The notes: a model not told the origin generated them from the sequence alone. 6,603 nt of DNA from JBGQAS01 sp964498605 (GCA_964498605.1 CAZCHK010000081.1:1-6603); one strand, 5' to 3'. Counted from the first letter of the stretch, positions 1 through 6,530 are shown. A program made the numbers and translations.

Positions 1-2
1 TG

Positions 3-512
3 CGCCTGACGGAAGCAGGCAGGCTGGCTTACCGCCTCCTGACAGGCAGCGACGCGGTGGAGAACCTGTATGACCTGCTGATCCGATGTCACGCCTCGCC
101 CGGGCACACCGTGCTCAACATCCAGGTCATGGAGTTCCTGCAGGGTGAGGGTTTCCAGGTGCTTGGGCTGGGGCAGAAGATCCAGCTCAAAAGCGGCGAG
201 ACTTACATCCCGGACATCACTGCCCGGGATCCTCAAAGCGGGGCGGCGATCTTTATTGAGGTTGAGCGCGCGGGAAACAAAGACCTGCCCTTTCGCAAGC
301 AGAAGTGGATGAAGGTATTCGAAGCTTCAGGTGGGAGGCTGTTCGTCTTCTGCGACAATGCCGGATGCCAGAAATCAGTCTGCGCCGAGATCAATCACGC
401 CCTGGGGGACCTGAAGTTTGAATGCCGCATGACCAACCTGTATGCCCTGCGGGCAGGAAAGCGCTCTTTGACAGATGGCAGCATATGGATTTCACAGAAA
501 AAGATGCATTGA
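3..512 (+). CDS. C-terminal part of a winged-helix / nuclease-like protein (5' end outside window)
   Basis: The frame is open to the left edge, so this is the last 169 residues of a longer protein. A GTG at 57 could start translation, but the codons before it continue the same domain. The first 14 visible residues (LTEAGRLAYRLLTG) look like the closing strand and helix of a winged-helix DNA-binding domain. After a short linker containing SPGHTVLN comes a compact alpha/beta region with a PD pair at visible residues 70-71 and an acidic strand FIEVER at 84-89, followed by basic residues K93, K99 and K101. This Asp...Glu-x-Glu layout resembles the PD-(D/E)XK-like core of replication-relaxation-type and related proteins of mobile elements and plasmids, though the usual ExK lysine is not in place. 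A role in DNA binding or element maintenance is inference only. The gene converges on the minus-strand operon and appears functionally unrelated to it. Confidence 0.6.
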   Translation, partial: RLTEAGRLAYRLLTGSDAVENLYDLLIRCHASPGHTVLNIQVMEFLQGEGFQVLGLGQKIQLKSGETYIPDITARDPQSGAAIFIEVERAGNKDLPFRKQKWMKVFEASGGRLFVFCDNAGCQKSVCAEINHALGDLKFECRMTNLYALRAGKRSLTDGSIWISQKKMH

Positions 513-566
513 AGACCCGCTGCGATTTAAAATTTGCAGATACTGGAGTGTAATGAGTCGTTTTTT

Positions 567-609
567 AATTGTATCAGTGCTGAAATGAAGAGTGAATTTC
601 GATACAATT
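567..609. repeat. Spaced inverted repeat AATTGTATC / GATACAATT
   Basis: Perfect 9-bp arms at 567-575 and 601-609 are separated by 25 nt, between the end of the left-hand gene and the operon terminator. No T-tract follows on either strand, so it does not look like a terminator. The right arm sits inside TTCGATACAAT (598-608), an 11-mer that recurs exactly in the operon leader at 6492-6502. It could be a pair of regulator half-sites or chance in AT-rich DNA. Confidence 0.35.
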
Positions 610-633
610 CGCTAGGAGATGAGTAGAAGCACC

Positions 634-674
634 AAAAAAATCACCAGCCAGTTACTATTTTTTCTGGCTGGTGA
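634..674 (-). terminator. Rho-independent terminator of the catabolic operon
   Basis: The arms TCACCAGCCAG (641-651) and CTGGCTGGTGA (664-674) form a perfect 11-bp stem with a 12-nt A/T-rich loop. Read on the minus strand the stem is followed directly by seven Ts (complement of 634-640), the classic intrinsic terminator layout. It begins 59 nt after the stop codon of the nucleoside hydrolase gene, so it closes the six-gene unit. In the plus direction no T-run follows the stem, so it is not expected to stop the left-hand gene efficiently. Confidence 0.93.
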
Positions 675-733
675 ATGAATGACAGGTCATTTATGTATTT
701 CAAAGCGACAAGATTTGGCAATCAAGGACGATT

Positions 734-1750
734 CTATTGTAGAGGAGATGCAAGTCGATCGGACAGCCAGCTTTCAAACCTCTTGGCTTCGACATCGACC
801 GCAACATTACACAAAGGTTCCCCATCGCTCATGACCAGGAAGGGGTAATCATACTCGCGGAATCGCTGTAGATCGCAGTGCATCTTCACAAATTTGCAGA
901 ATGTGCGATCGATCACAACCGCCAGAGTCAGGGGATCATGCATATGGGCTCCAGGGATCTTGCGTTCCTTGACGCTCCATTCGACCCAGGGCTTGCCATA
1001 ATCATACACATGCTTGTGAAACGCAGAATCGATATTTTTTAAGCGCTCAATATCCTCCAACCTTTGGAAAACTCGCGAAGTGACTTCTCCCGGAACGAAA
1101 GTGACTGGGATTCCAGACCGGATGACGATTTCAGTGGCTTCCGGATCGAACTCAGTATTGAACTTAAGGATATTTTTCCAGACATACCCTGGAATGTCAG
1201 GTGTGCCAGTTTCTGCCCATTCATTATTGTCCATCTTGGCAAAACTTCCACCCATGTGCACGATCTCCTTCACTTGCTTGGAGATGCCTGGTTCGACCAG
1301 CAAGGCCATGGCGACATTGGTCATCGAGCCTTCCGTCACGATCGTGACTTGACCGGGGTGCTGGCTGACCATCTGAATGATGAAATCGTGGGCTTTGAGT
1401 GGACTGGGAGATATGGTTGGCTCCATGGGCGCACCCGCTTTTTCCCAATAGATGCTTTCCCGGCTGGCCGTTTTAGCTTCCAGATACTCGAAGCTCGCCT
1501 CAACGGACTGTAAAAGAGGATAGTCTCTGCCCGCAGCTACTGGAATACTCGCTTTATCAGCGATCTCCAGCATCCTGAGCGTGTTAACCGTGGACTGCCT
1601 GGTGCGGCAGTTCCCCGCGCAGGTTGTGCAGCCGATCAGCTCGATTTCTGGTGAGGTTAATGCCAACGCGAGAGCCATGGCGTCATCCGTATCCTGGGCG
1701 GGGATTGTGAAGGCGTTGTCAATATCCAGAATCACTTTATGTTTTTGCAT
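734..1750 (-). CDS. Nucleoside hydrolase, inosine-uridine-preferring (IU-NH) family
   Basis: Predicted 338-residue cytosolic enzyme that hydrolyses the N-glycosidic bond of a nucleoside to release a base and a pentose. The Ca-binding N-terminal motif is present but stretched: D9 and D11 lie at the start and D22-D23 follow in QDTDDAMAL, with about seven more residues between than in the usual DxDPGxDD. Other family marks are GSMTN (141-145), where GPLTN is usual, MGGS (166-169), FNTEFDPEA (197-205), which carries the substrate-binding Asn and acidic residues, and MHDPLTLA (270-277), which supplies the late active-site His and metal-ligand Asp. There is no signal peptide. The ATG at 1750 is chosen over a start at 1843 because AGGA lies 7 nt before it and the upstream extension overlaps the aldolase gene. 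It is last in the operon, 26 nt after the aldolase. Base preference cannot be read from the sequence. Confidence 0.9.
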   Translation of the reverse strand: MQKHKVILDIDNAFTIPAQDTDDAMALALALTSPEIELIGCTTCAGNCRTRQSTVNTLRMLEIADKASIPVAAGRDYPLLQSVEASFEYLEAKTASRESIYWEKAGAPMEPTISPSPLKAHDFIIQMVSQHPGQVTIVTEGSMTNVAMALLVEPGISKQVKEIVHMGGSFAKMDNNEWAETGTPDIPGYVWKNILKFNTEFDPEATEIVIRSGIPVTFVPGEVTSRVFQRLEDIERLKNIDSAFHKHVYDYGKPWVEWSVKERKIPGAHMHDPLTLAVVIDRTFCKFVKMHCDLQRFREYDYPFLVMSDGEPLCNVAVDVEAKRFESWLSDRLASPLQ

Positions 1751-1757
1751 TGCTTCA

Positions 1758-1761
1758 TCCT
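1758..1761 (-). promoter_or_regulatory. Ribosome binding site of the nucleoside hydrolase gene
   Basis: AGGA (within AAAGGA) on the minus strand is 7 nt before the ATG at 1748-1750. It supports this start over the in-frame upstream start at 1843, which would lie inside the aldolase gene. Confidence 0.7.
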
Positions 1762-1776
1762 TTCGAAGGGTTGCGC

Positions 1777-2421
1777 CTACCGTTTCTTCTTTGCGTAGCC
1801 TTCCGCCATGCGGCGATAATCTTCCTCCGTAAATGGCCTGCACTCCCCGCCGATCATCTGGGCGTACATGGCGATTTTGGCAGCGTCCTCAATGGCGAAA
1901 GCCACGTGCAACGCGTGGGCAAGATTTCCGCCCACGGCAAGAATACCATGACTTTGAATAATAACCGCACTTCCTTTTTCTCCCATGATTTCAAACGCTT
2001 TTTCTCCAAGTTCTTCGGTTCCGGGTGGCGTGTAGGGGGCGATCTTGATAGCGCCCTGGGTCAGGCCTTGATTGACAATGATGGAGGGGATTTCTTTATT
2101 CAATAATCCCCAGGCAGTTGCGACGGGGGCATGGCAGTGAACCACCCCGTTCACATCGGATCTGCGTCGATAAAACAAGGTGTGCATGGGCACTTCGCTG
2201 GATGGTTTCAAATCCCCATCCTGAACATTCCCCTCGACATCGATGACCGTTACTGTTTTGGGAGTGATCTTGGGCCAGGGTATCCCTGAAGGTTTCACTG
2301 CAACCAGGTTTGTTTCCGGGTCTCTGGCGCTGATATTGCCATCCGCAAAACCAACCAGATGCGCTTCATACAAATACCGTCCAAACTCAACAACCTCTTC
2401 GCGTAAATTTTCCAAAAGCAT
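1777..2421 (-). CDS. Class II (zinc) aldolase, FucA/AraD family
   Basis: At 214 residues it is almost exactly the length of E. coli L-fuculose-1-phosphate aldolase, and its active-site spacing follows that enzyme. GNIS (28-31) and KPSG (43-46) are the phosphate-binding loops; E76 in SSEVPMH matches the catalytic Glu; H95 and H97 in HCH, with H158 in SHG, match the three zinc ligands. The family cleaves a ketose 1-phosphate to dihydroxyacetone phosphate plus an aldehyde, or epimerises or decarboxylates related phosphates. With all zinc ligands present and a sugar kinase directly upstream, retro-aldol cleavage of the kinase product is the likeliest role; the exact sugar is unknown. The ATG at 2421 is used because AGGAG precedes it by 7 nt, and the first 20-30 residues then align with the family. 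A single base separates it from the kinase stop, so translation is probably coupled. Confidence 0.92.
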   Translation of the reverse strand: MLLENLREEVVEFGRYLYEAHLVGFADGNISARDPETNLVAVKPSGIPWPKITPKTVTVIDVEGNVQDGDLKPSSEVPMHTLFYRRRSDVNGVVHCHAPVATAWGLLNKEIPSIIVNQGLTQGAIKIAPYTPPGTEELGEKAFEIMGEKGSAVIIQSHGILAVGGNLAHALHVAFAIEDAAKIAMYAQMIGGECRPFTEEDYRRMAEGYAKKKR

Positions 2422-2422
2422 G

Positions 2423-3946
2423 TCATTTCTCCTTAGTTTTGAATTGTGCGAGATACTCGCTAAAATCGAGCCACTCTTGATACGCATCGTTGTAAGCTGT
2501 GACAGAATCCTTGCCAGGTTCGATTACTTGTTGAGCATGGACCATTTCTGCGGCTGCCTCTGTAAACGATGCGTAGATTCCCGCTCCCCTGGCTGCACAC
2601 AGGGCTGCGCCAAGCGAGGTTGATTCTTTTACAGAAAAAATCATCACTGGCTGGTTAAGTGCGTTTGCAAGAATGCTGTTGAATAAAGAACTTCTGGTCT
2701 GACCACCTCCTACGCGAAATTCTGATTGAGCCTTGCCTGTGATGGCGATTAATTGTTCGAAATTCGCTCTAACTGCAAAAGCGGTTGTTTCGAGCGCGGA
2801 ACGGAACAAATGCCTGCGGTCATAGCCATCCAGGATCCAGCTTAATGGAAAGAAAAAACCACCTCCATTCCCGCTTCGCGAACCCGCTCGGGAAGCGCCC
2901 AGGTAAGCTTTCCATCCCCCCGCCCCCGGGGGAAGACTGCTGGCAAGATCGTTCATTAGATCGTATGGTTCTTCTCCGGTCGTTCTGCATTTCTCGACGA
3001 GATCGGATGCGAATGTGTCGCGAACCCAACGGTAGGACATTCCGGTCATCCCGGCATTGCTCTCCAGGGTCCACACACCGTTGATCGCGTGACAATTTGT
3101 GGATACCCTGTTCAAAGGATCGAAAATGGGCTTTTTGATCGTAGCCATCACTGGAGTCGATGTTCCTGCGATAGCAGAAACGCATTCCTGTTCGGTGACA
3201 CCGATTCCAAGCATTCCGACCTGGGTATCCCCGCCCCCCGCAACGACCATGGTACCTTCAAGCAGTCCACAGTCGTTGGCGGCTTGTTGGGTCACTTTTC
3301 CGATGGGCGATCCGGCAGGCCGTAAGGCGGGAAAAACCTGGTCTTTAAGTGAAAAAATGCCGGGGATGGCGGATGACCATTCTCGCTTGGTGATGTCCAG
3401 GAATTGGGATGAAGATGCGCATGAATATTCGCTGCTGCGTTCGCCGCTCAGGCGGTAGGCGATCCAGTCGTTCATCATGAGCATTCCATCGATGCGATCG
3501 TACAGCGCTGGATCATGCTCTTTAAACCACAGCAGTCGGGCCGGACCGAACAGCGTGAACAGTCCGAGGCCTGTAATTTTCCGGATACATTCCTCTTCGG
3601 CAAGAAATGGCTGATACATTTCCGAGCCGCGGTTATCAATGTTCGGACCAGCGTATAACTCTTGACCCATCTTATCCAGGAACACCATGCCTTCCCGCTG
3701 GCTGGTCGTGCTGACCGCGAGGATATCCTTTGGATTGACCATGCTGTTTGAAATCACCCGCCGGCTCAAAGTTGAGAGAATCTTCCAGAAACCTTCCGGG
3801 GAGAATTCCCTTCCGTTTGGTGAACAGGCAGCAGGGATCTGATATTCCCATTCCTGGTAGGCGGATGCGATTTGGTTTCCGCGCAGGTCAAAAATGGAAC
3901 ATCGTCCAGCACCCGTACCTGCGTCAAAAACGAGAAAGTAATTCAT
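2423..3946 (-). CDS. FGGY-family carbohydrate kinase, LsrK-like
   Basis: A 507-residue cytosolic ATP-dependent sugar kinase, full length for the family. FDAGTGAGRCSIFD (7-20) is the N-terminal phosphate-binding loop. GGGDTQVG (237-244) holds the probable catalytic base D240. AGTSTPVMA (260-268) belongs to the second ATPase domain, and GGGQTRSSLFN (413-423) is the FGGY C-terminal signature. From memory, the N-terminus, the NIDNRG region and the GGGD-Q-G block resemble autoinducer-2 kinase LsrK more than xylulose or glycerol kinases. No LsrF, LsrG, LsrR or Lsr transporter is nearby, and an aldolase follows, so the substrate is more likely a short ketose such as a tetrulose, pentulose or deoxyketose. 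The start at 3946 is 9 nt after the hydroxyacid dehydrogenase stop. It has only a weak SD (AAAG, 7 nt before the ATG), unlike the other genes of the unit, so it may depend on upstream translation. Confidence 0.93.
   Translation of the reverse strand: MNYFLVFDAGTGAGRCSIFDLRGNQIASAYQEWEYQIPAACSPNGREFSPEGFWKILSTLSRRVISNSMVNPKDILAVSTTSQREGMVFLDKMGQELYAGPNIDNRGSEMYQPFLAEEECIRKITGLGLFTLFGPARLLWFKEHDPALYDRIDGMLMMNDWIAYRLSGERSSEYSCASSSQFLDITKREWSSAIPGIFSLKDQVFPALRPAGSPIGKVTQQAANDCGLLEGTMVVAGGGDTQVGMLGIGVTEQECVSAIAGTSTPVMATIKKPIFDPLNRVSTNCHAINGVWTLESNAGMTGMSYRWVRDTFASDLVEKCRTTGEEPYDLMNDLASSLPPGAGGWKAYLGASRAGSRSGNGGGFFFPLSWILDGYDRRHLFRSALETTAFAVRANFEQLIAITGKAQSEFRVGGGQTRSSLFNSILANALNQPVMIFSVKESTSLGAALCAARGAGIYASFTEAAAEMVHAQQVIEPGKDSVTAYNDAYQEWLDFSEYLAQFKTKEK
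2429..2433 (-). promoter_or_regulatory. Ribosome binding site of the aldolase gene, inside the kinase 3' end
   Basis: AGGAG on the minus strand is 7 nt before the ATG at 2419-2421 and lies within the last codons of the kinase (AAG GAG AAA TGA). It fixes the aldolase start and shows that the two genes are translationally linked. Confidence 0.8.
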
Positions 3947-3955
3947 AAATGGACT

Positions 3956-4930
3956 TTACTGACCTGGTTTGCAGATCCTGGGGGAAGGCTGTTTCTTCAA
4001 GAACAGGTCAATATCTTCGCATACCATTTTTGCTTGATGGGTGGCGATTTCTTTGGTCGCTCCCGCGATATGGGGGGTCAACACCACATTCTCCAGTTGC
4101 AGATACTGGCTGTCCAGCGGAAGCGGTTCCTTTCCGAAGACATCAAAAGCACCACCCGCAATTCTTTTTTGTTTGAGCAAGTGAAGTAATGCCTTCTCAT
4201 CGACCGTTGCGGCTCTTCCGGTGTTGATGAAAAAAGAAGATGGCATCAGTAAGGATAATTTCACTGCGTCCAAAATCCCCCGTGTCTCGTCGGTCACGGG
4301 CAGGTGGTTTGAGACAATGTCGCTGGAAATCAGGAGCGTATCCAGATCCACAAGCTTCACATTAAATTTTTCAGCGGTCTCAGCTGGCACATACGGGTCA
4401 TACGCCAGCAGCTGAACATCGAATCCTTGCAGGCGTTTGGCAAGTTCTCTGGCCACGGCGCCGAAACCCACCAGACCAACGGTTTTGCCTGAAATTTCCG
4501 TGCCCTGCAGTTCAAAATACGTGCTTTCGTTGACTTTTCCCTGGCGGATGAGGTCCTGTCCCTTCGGTATGAAGCGCAGGAGGCTGATCATCAGTCCCAG
4601 GGTCAATTCTGCTACTGCGACCGCGTTCCGTCCGGGTGTGTTCGTCACGACCACTCCGTTCTCCGCGGCAGCTGAGACATCGATGTTGGATGGGTTACCC
4701 CTGCAGTCACACACCAGACGCAACTGCGGGCAGGCCTGGAATACTTCGCGATCAAGTGTATCCACCTCTGTGACGAAAATTTCAATATTGTCCTTGTGCA
4801 GCCGATCGATCAGCTTTCTGCCTTTGCCAAAGAACATGGTGCTTTCCCAGCTTTCATAAAGAACATGGTGCGATTTTCGCAGCAGATCAAGATAAGCAGA
4901 ATCAAATGGGGCGGTAATCAGGATGTTCAT
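3956..4930 (-). CDS. D-isomer-specific 2-hydroxyacid dehydrogenase, NAD-dependent
   Basis: With the chosen start it has 324 residues, normal for the family of phosphoglycerate, glycerate and lactate dehydrogenases. A Rossmann motif GFGAVA (155-160) is followed by D178 in AYDPY at the end of the second strand, which indicates NAD rather than NADP. The catalytic set is R239 (NTGRAATVDE), E268 (GKEPLP) and H287 (TPHIAGAT). It lacks the C-terminal ACT regulatory domain of long SerA enzymes. It is cytosolic. The family interconverts D-2-hydroxyacids and 2-ketoacids; the substrate here is unknown. In this operon it could reduce or oxidise a glyoxylate-, hydroxypyruvate- or erythronate-type compound made from the sugar (inference). 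An ATG at 4936 overlaps the upstream stop as ATGA, but the ATG at 4930 has GGAG at 7 nt and is preferred; the difference is two residues. Confidence 0.9.
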   Translation of the reverse strand: MNILITAPFDSAYLDLLRKSHHVLYESWESTMFFGKGRKLIDRLHKDNIEIFVTEVDTLDREVFQACPQLRLVCDCRGNPSNIDVSAAAENGVVVTNTPGRNAVAVAELTLGLMISLLRFIPKGQDLIRQGKVNESTYFELQGTEISGKTVGLVGFGAVARELAKRLQGFDVQLLAYDPYVPAETAEKFNVKLVDLDTLLISSDIVSNHLPVTDETRGILDAVKLSLLMPSSFFINTGRAATVDEKALLHLLKQKRIAGGAFDVFGKEPLPLDSQYLQLENVVLTPHIAGATKEIATHQAKMVCEDIDLFLKKQPSPRICKPGQ

Positions 4931-4932
4931 GA

Positions 4933-5970
4933 TCATTCTCCGGGTATCAGGATTGTTTTGATCGATGTTTCTTTGCCTTTCACATCGAGGGCGTCCTTGA
5001 ATTGACTGAGCGGGAAGGTGTGCGTGACCATGGTTTGCGCATCGATCGATCCTTCCTGAAGGTATTTGATGACGCTGTCATAGGACCATGGGCTGAGATG
5101 TCCGCCGACGATTTCGAATTCCTTGAATTCACCCACCTGATTGAAATCCAGCACGGCTTCTTTTTTATACACTCCGTACACAACGATCCGGCCGCGCTTG
5201 CGGATAACCTTAAAACCAGTCTGGAGAGATACCGGGTTACCCGAGCATTCGATGTATTTATCGGTGCCAATGCCGTTGGTGAGTTCAATAATTCTTTCTG
5301 GCATATGGTCGTCCCTGGGATCGAAGGTGAAATCAGCTCCCAGCTTTGATGCCATATCTCGTAAGCCTTCATCCACATCGATCCCGATGATCCTAAGCGG
5401 GGATCTGAGTCTGGCTATCTGAAGAGCTCCCATTCCTATGGCTCCGAGTCCTGCGATGGTTACGGTGTCCATCTGCTGAATGTCGGCCCGGTTCACGGCG
5501 TGACAGGAACAGGCAAGGGGTTCGATAACGGCCGCGCTGGCAGGCGGGATGCTTCCGGGAACCTTGTACACAAGAGCTCCTTTTGGGAAGAGCATGTACT
5601 CGGCCCAGGATCCACCAACCCAGGAGCGCGAACCGATGCAGAGATGATACAAACCCCTTGTGCAGTAGAAGCACTCTCTGCAGGGAACAAGAATCTCTGC
5701 TGTAGCCCGGTCTCCAACTGTCAAACCGGTGCGTTCAGATGTGGCGGCATCAAGCTCAACAACTTCGCCAGCGAACTCGTGGCCAGGGATGTGTGGTTGG
5801 CTGATCCCACCCCATGGATCACCCCCGTAATAGATGGAGCGATCCGAGGCGCAGATCCCGGTGGCTTCTACTCGCACGAGGATATCCCCAGCCTTTCTTA
5901 CGGGCACGGCTACTTCTTCATAACGGAAATCCTGCGCGCTGTAAGCAACCACCGCTTTCATTTTTTCCAT
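4933..5970 (-). CDS. Zinc-dependent medium-chain alcohol/polyol dehydrogenase
   Basis: A 345-residue member of the MDR superfamily that oxidises a polyol or sugar alcohol to a ketose (or the reverse) in the cytosol. Catalytic zinc ligands are C40 (GICASD), H64-E65 (PGHEFAGEV) and E150 (IEPLAC). The structural zinc site is complete with C97, C100, C103 and C111. GLGAIG (174-179) is the cofactor loop, and D198 in GIDVD predicts NAD specificity. The segment YYGGDPWGG (47-55) and the LVPC block recall, from memory, erythritol/L-threitol dehydrogenases of the EltD type and other polyol dehydrogenases of the sorbitol/threonine branch, but specificity cannot be fixed. The ATG at 5970 is preferred to the one at 5961 because GAGGAG lies 7 nt before it. 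It is 52 nt after the isomerase, and its stop is 2 nt before the next gene, pointing to coordinated expression. Confidence 0.93.
   Translation of the reverse strand: MEKMKAVVAYSAQDFRYEEVAVPVRKAGDILVRVEATGICASDRSIYYGGDPWGGISQPHIPGHEFAGEVVELDAATSERTGLTVGDRATAEILVPCRECFYCTRGLYHLCIGSRSWVGGSWAEYMLFPKGALVYKVPGSIPPASAAVIEPLACSCHAVNRADIQQMDTVTIAGLGAIGMGALQIARLRSPLRIIGIDVDEGLRDMASKLGADFTFDPRDDHMPERIIELTNGIGTDKYIECSGNPVSLQTGFKVIRKRGRIVVYGVYKKEAVLDFNQVGEFKEFEIVGGHLSPWSYDSVIKYLQEGSIDAQTMVTHTFPLSQFKDALDVKGKETSIKTILIPGE
4938..4941 (-). promoter_or_regulatory. Ribosome binding site deciding the hydroxyacid dehydrogenase start
   Basis: GGAG on the minus strand, inside the last codons of the polyol dehydrogenase gene, is 7 nt before the ATG at 4928-4930. 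It is only 1 nt before the alternative ATG at 4934-4936, so the downstream start is favoured. Confidence 0.7.
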
Positions 5971-5977
5971 TTCACTT

Positions 5978-5983
5978 CTCCTC
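5978..5983 (-). promoter_or_regulatory. Ribosome binding site of the polyol dehydrogenase gene
   Basis: GAGGAG on the minus strand is 7 nt before the ATG at 5968-5970. This decides between that start and the in-frame ATG three codons later. Confidence 0.75.
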
Positions 5984-6022
5984 GGTACCTATGCTGTTAA
6001 CCTTCCACGAGCATGAATCTGA

Positions 6023-6472
6023 TCACTTATCCAGTGCATGCAGATATTGAATGCATTCGTCCACGGACTGATCCTGGCCGGGCTTGTAAGCATTCTCAAA
6101 CCAGGCATCCAGGATCTCCTCTAACACGACCTCTGAAGTCAGGCGCATGGATAGGGTCAGAACGTTCGCGTCATTCCATAACCTGGCGCCTTTCGCCGAA
6201 AATGCGTCAAGACATAAAGCTGCGCGAATTCCCCTGGTCTTGTTCGCGGCGATCGTGATCCCGGTCCCGGTAAAACAACAAATGATTGCTTCGTCTGCTT
6301 TCTGCTGAACCACATCCGCCGTGACTTCTGCAGCGATTTTTGGATAAGGAAAAAAGCCCTCTGCGATTGATTTCGGTCCGTGCCAGATCACCGTGTGCCC
6401 GCGTTTCTCAACGGATTTGATTAACATATCCATGATGGCAAGCCTGCCGTCTGCGCCAATTGAAATCCTCAT
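6023..6472 (-). CDS. RpiB/LacAB-family sugar-phosphate isomerase (DerI/EryI-like candidate)
   Basis: A 149-residue cytosolic aldose-ketose phosphate isomerase, first gene of the operon. It aligns by eye with E. coli RpiB almost without gaps from residue 43 onward. C66 in CFTGTGITIAANK matches the catalytic Cys66, and GIRAALC (81-87) and NDANVL (100-105) are family signatures. Two positions differ: the N-terminal Asp-His pair is Asp-Gly (D8-G9), and His99, reported to open the furanose ring in E. coli and T. cruzi RpiB, is Trp99. This CxTGTG / WNDANVL subgroup occurs in bacterial polyol operons. Loss of the ring-opening His fits a substrate that cannot cyclise, such as erythrulose 4-phosphate/erythrose 4-phosphate (inference). 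The ATG at 6472 is chosen because AGGAG lies 7 nt upstream and RpiB homology begins there. An in-frame upstream start at 6586 would overlap the promoter and add a spurious hydrophobic stretch. Confidence 0.9.
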   Translation of the reverse strand: MRISIGADGRLAIMDMLIKSVEKRGHTVIWHGPKSIAEGFFPYPKIAAEVTADVVQQKADEAIICCFTGTGITIAANKTRGIRAALCLDAFSAKGARLWNDANVLTLSMRLTSEVVLEEILDAWFENAYKPGQDQSVDECIQYLHALDK

Positions 6473-6479
6473 CGTTAAG

Positions 6480-6484
6480 CTCCT
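6480..6484 (-). promoter_or_regulatory. Ribosome binding site of the isomerase gene
   Basis: AGGAG on the minus strand is 7 nt before the ATG at 6470-6472. It sets the start of the first gene and rules out the longer in-frame reading from 6586. Confidence 0.85.
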
Positions 6485-6489
6485 GTCTC

Positions 6490-6530
6490 TATTCGATACA
6501 ATATACCCAGCAATCAACCACAATATAGTG
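6490..6530 (-). promoter_or_regulatory. Operon leader with two near-palindromes, possible operator
   Basis: The predicted leader runs from about 6539 to 6473. Two imperfect dyads lie in it. On the plus strand TATTCGATACAATA (6490-6503) is symmetric at 10 of 14 positions, and CACAATATAGTG (6519-6530) at 10 of 12. The first contains TTCGATACAAT, repeated at 598-608. Sites just downstream of a strong promoter are typical for repressors, but no regulator gene is visible and the family cannot be named. Confidence 0.3.

Noticed and set aside
57..512. GTG at 57 as the true start of the left-hand gene.
   Set aside because: The frame stays open to the window edge, and the residues before it form a typical winged-helix ending, so the gene most likely starts upstream.
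541..566. Possible terminator for the left-hand gene before the TTTTTT at 561-566.
   Set aside because: No stable hairpin could be found before the T-run; only 3-bp pairings were seen.
619..678. A 19-codon plus-strand reading frame starting directly after AGGAG.
   Set aside because: There is no spacing between the SD-like bases and the ATG, and the frame runs straight through the terminator hairpin.
1064..1513. Plus-strand open frames of 70-170 codons opposite the operon genes, for example 1064-1513, 4437-4859 and 5500-6000.
   Set aside because: They lie antisense to genes with intact catalytic motifs, resemble no family, and are explained as frames opened by the codon use of the real genes.
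1751..1843. Longer N-terminus of the nucleoside hydrolase.
   Set aside because: It would overlap the aldolase gene out of frame. The SD at 1758-1761 and the family's N-terminal motif both point to the ATG at 1750.
2423..3946. An autoinducer-2 (Lsr) uptake and processing locus, suggested by the LsrK-like kinase.
   Set aside because: None of the other Lsr genes is present, and the neighbours are sugar and nucleoside enzymes.
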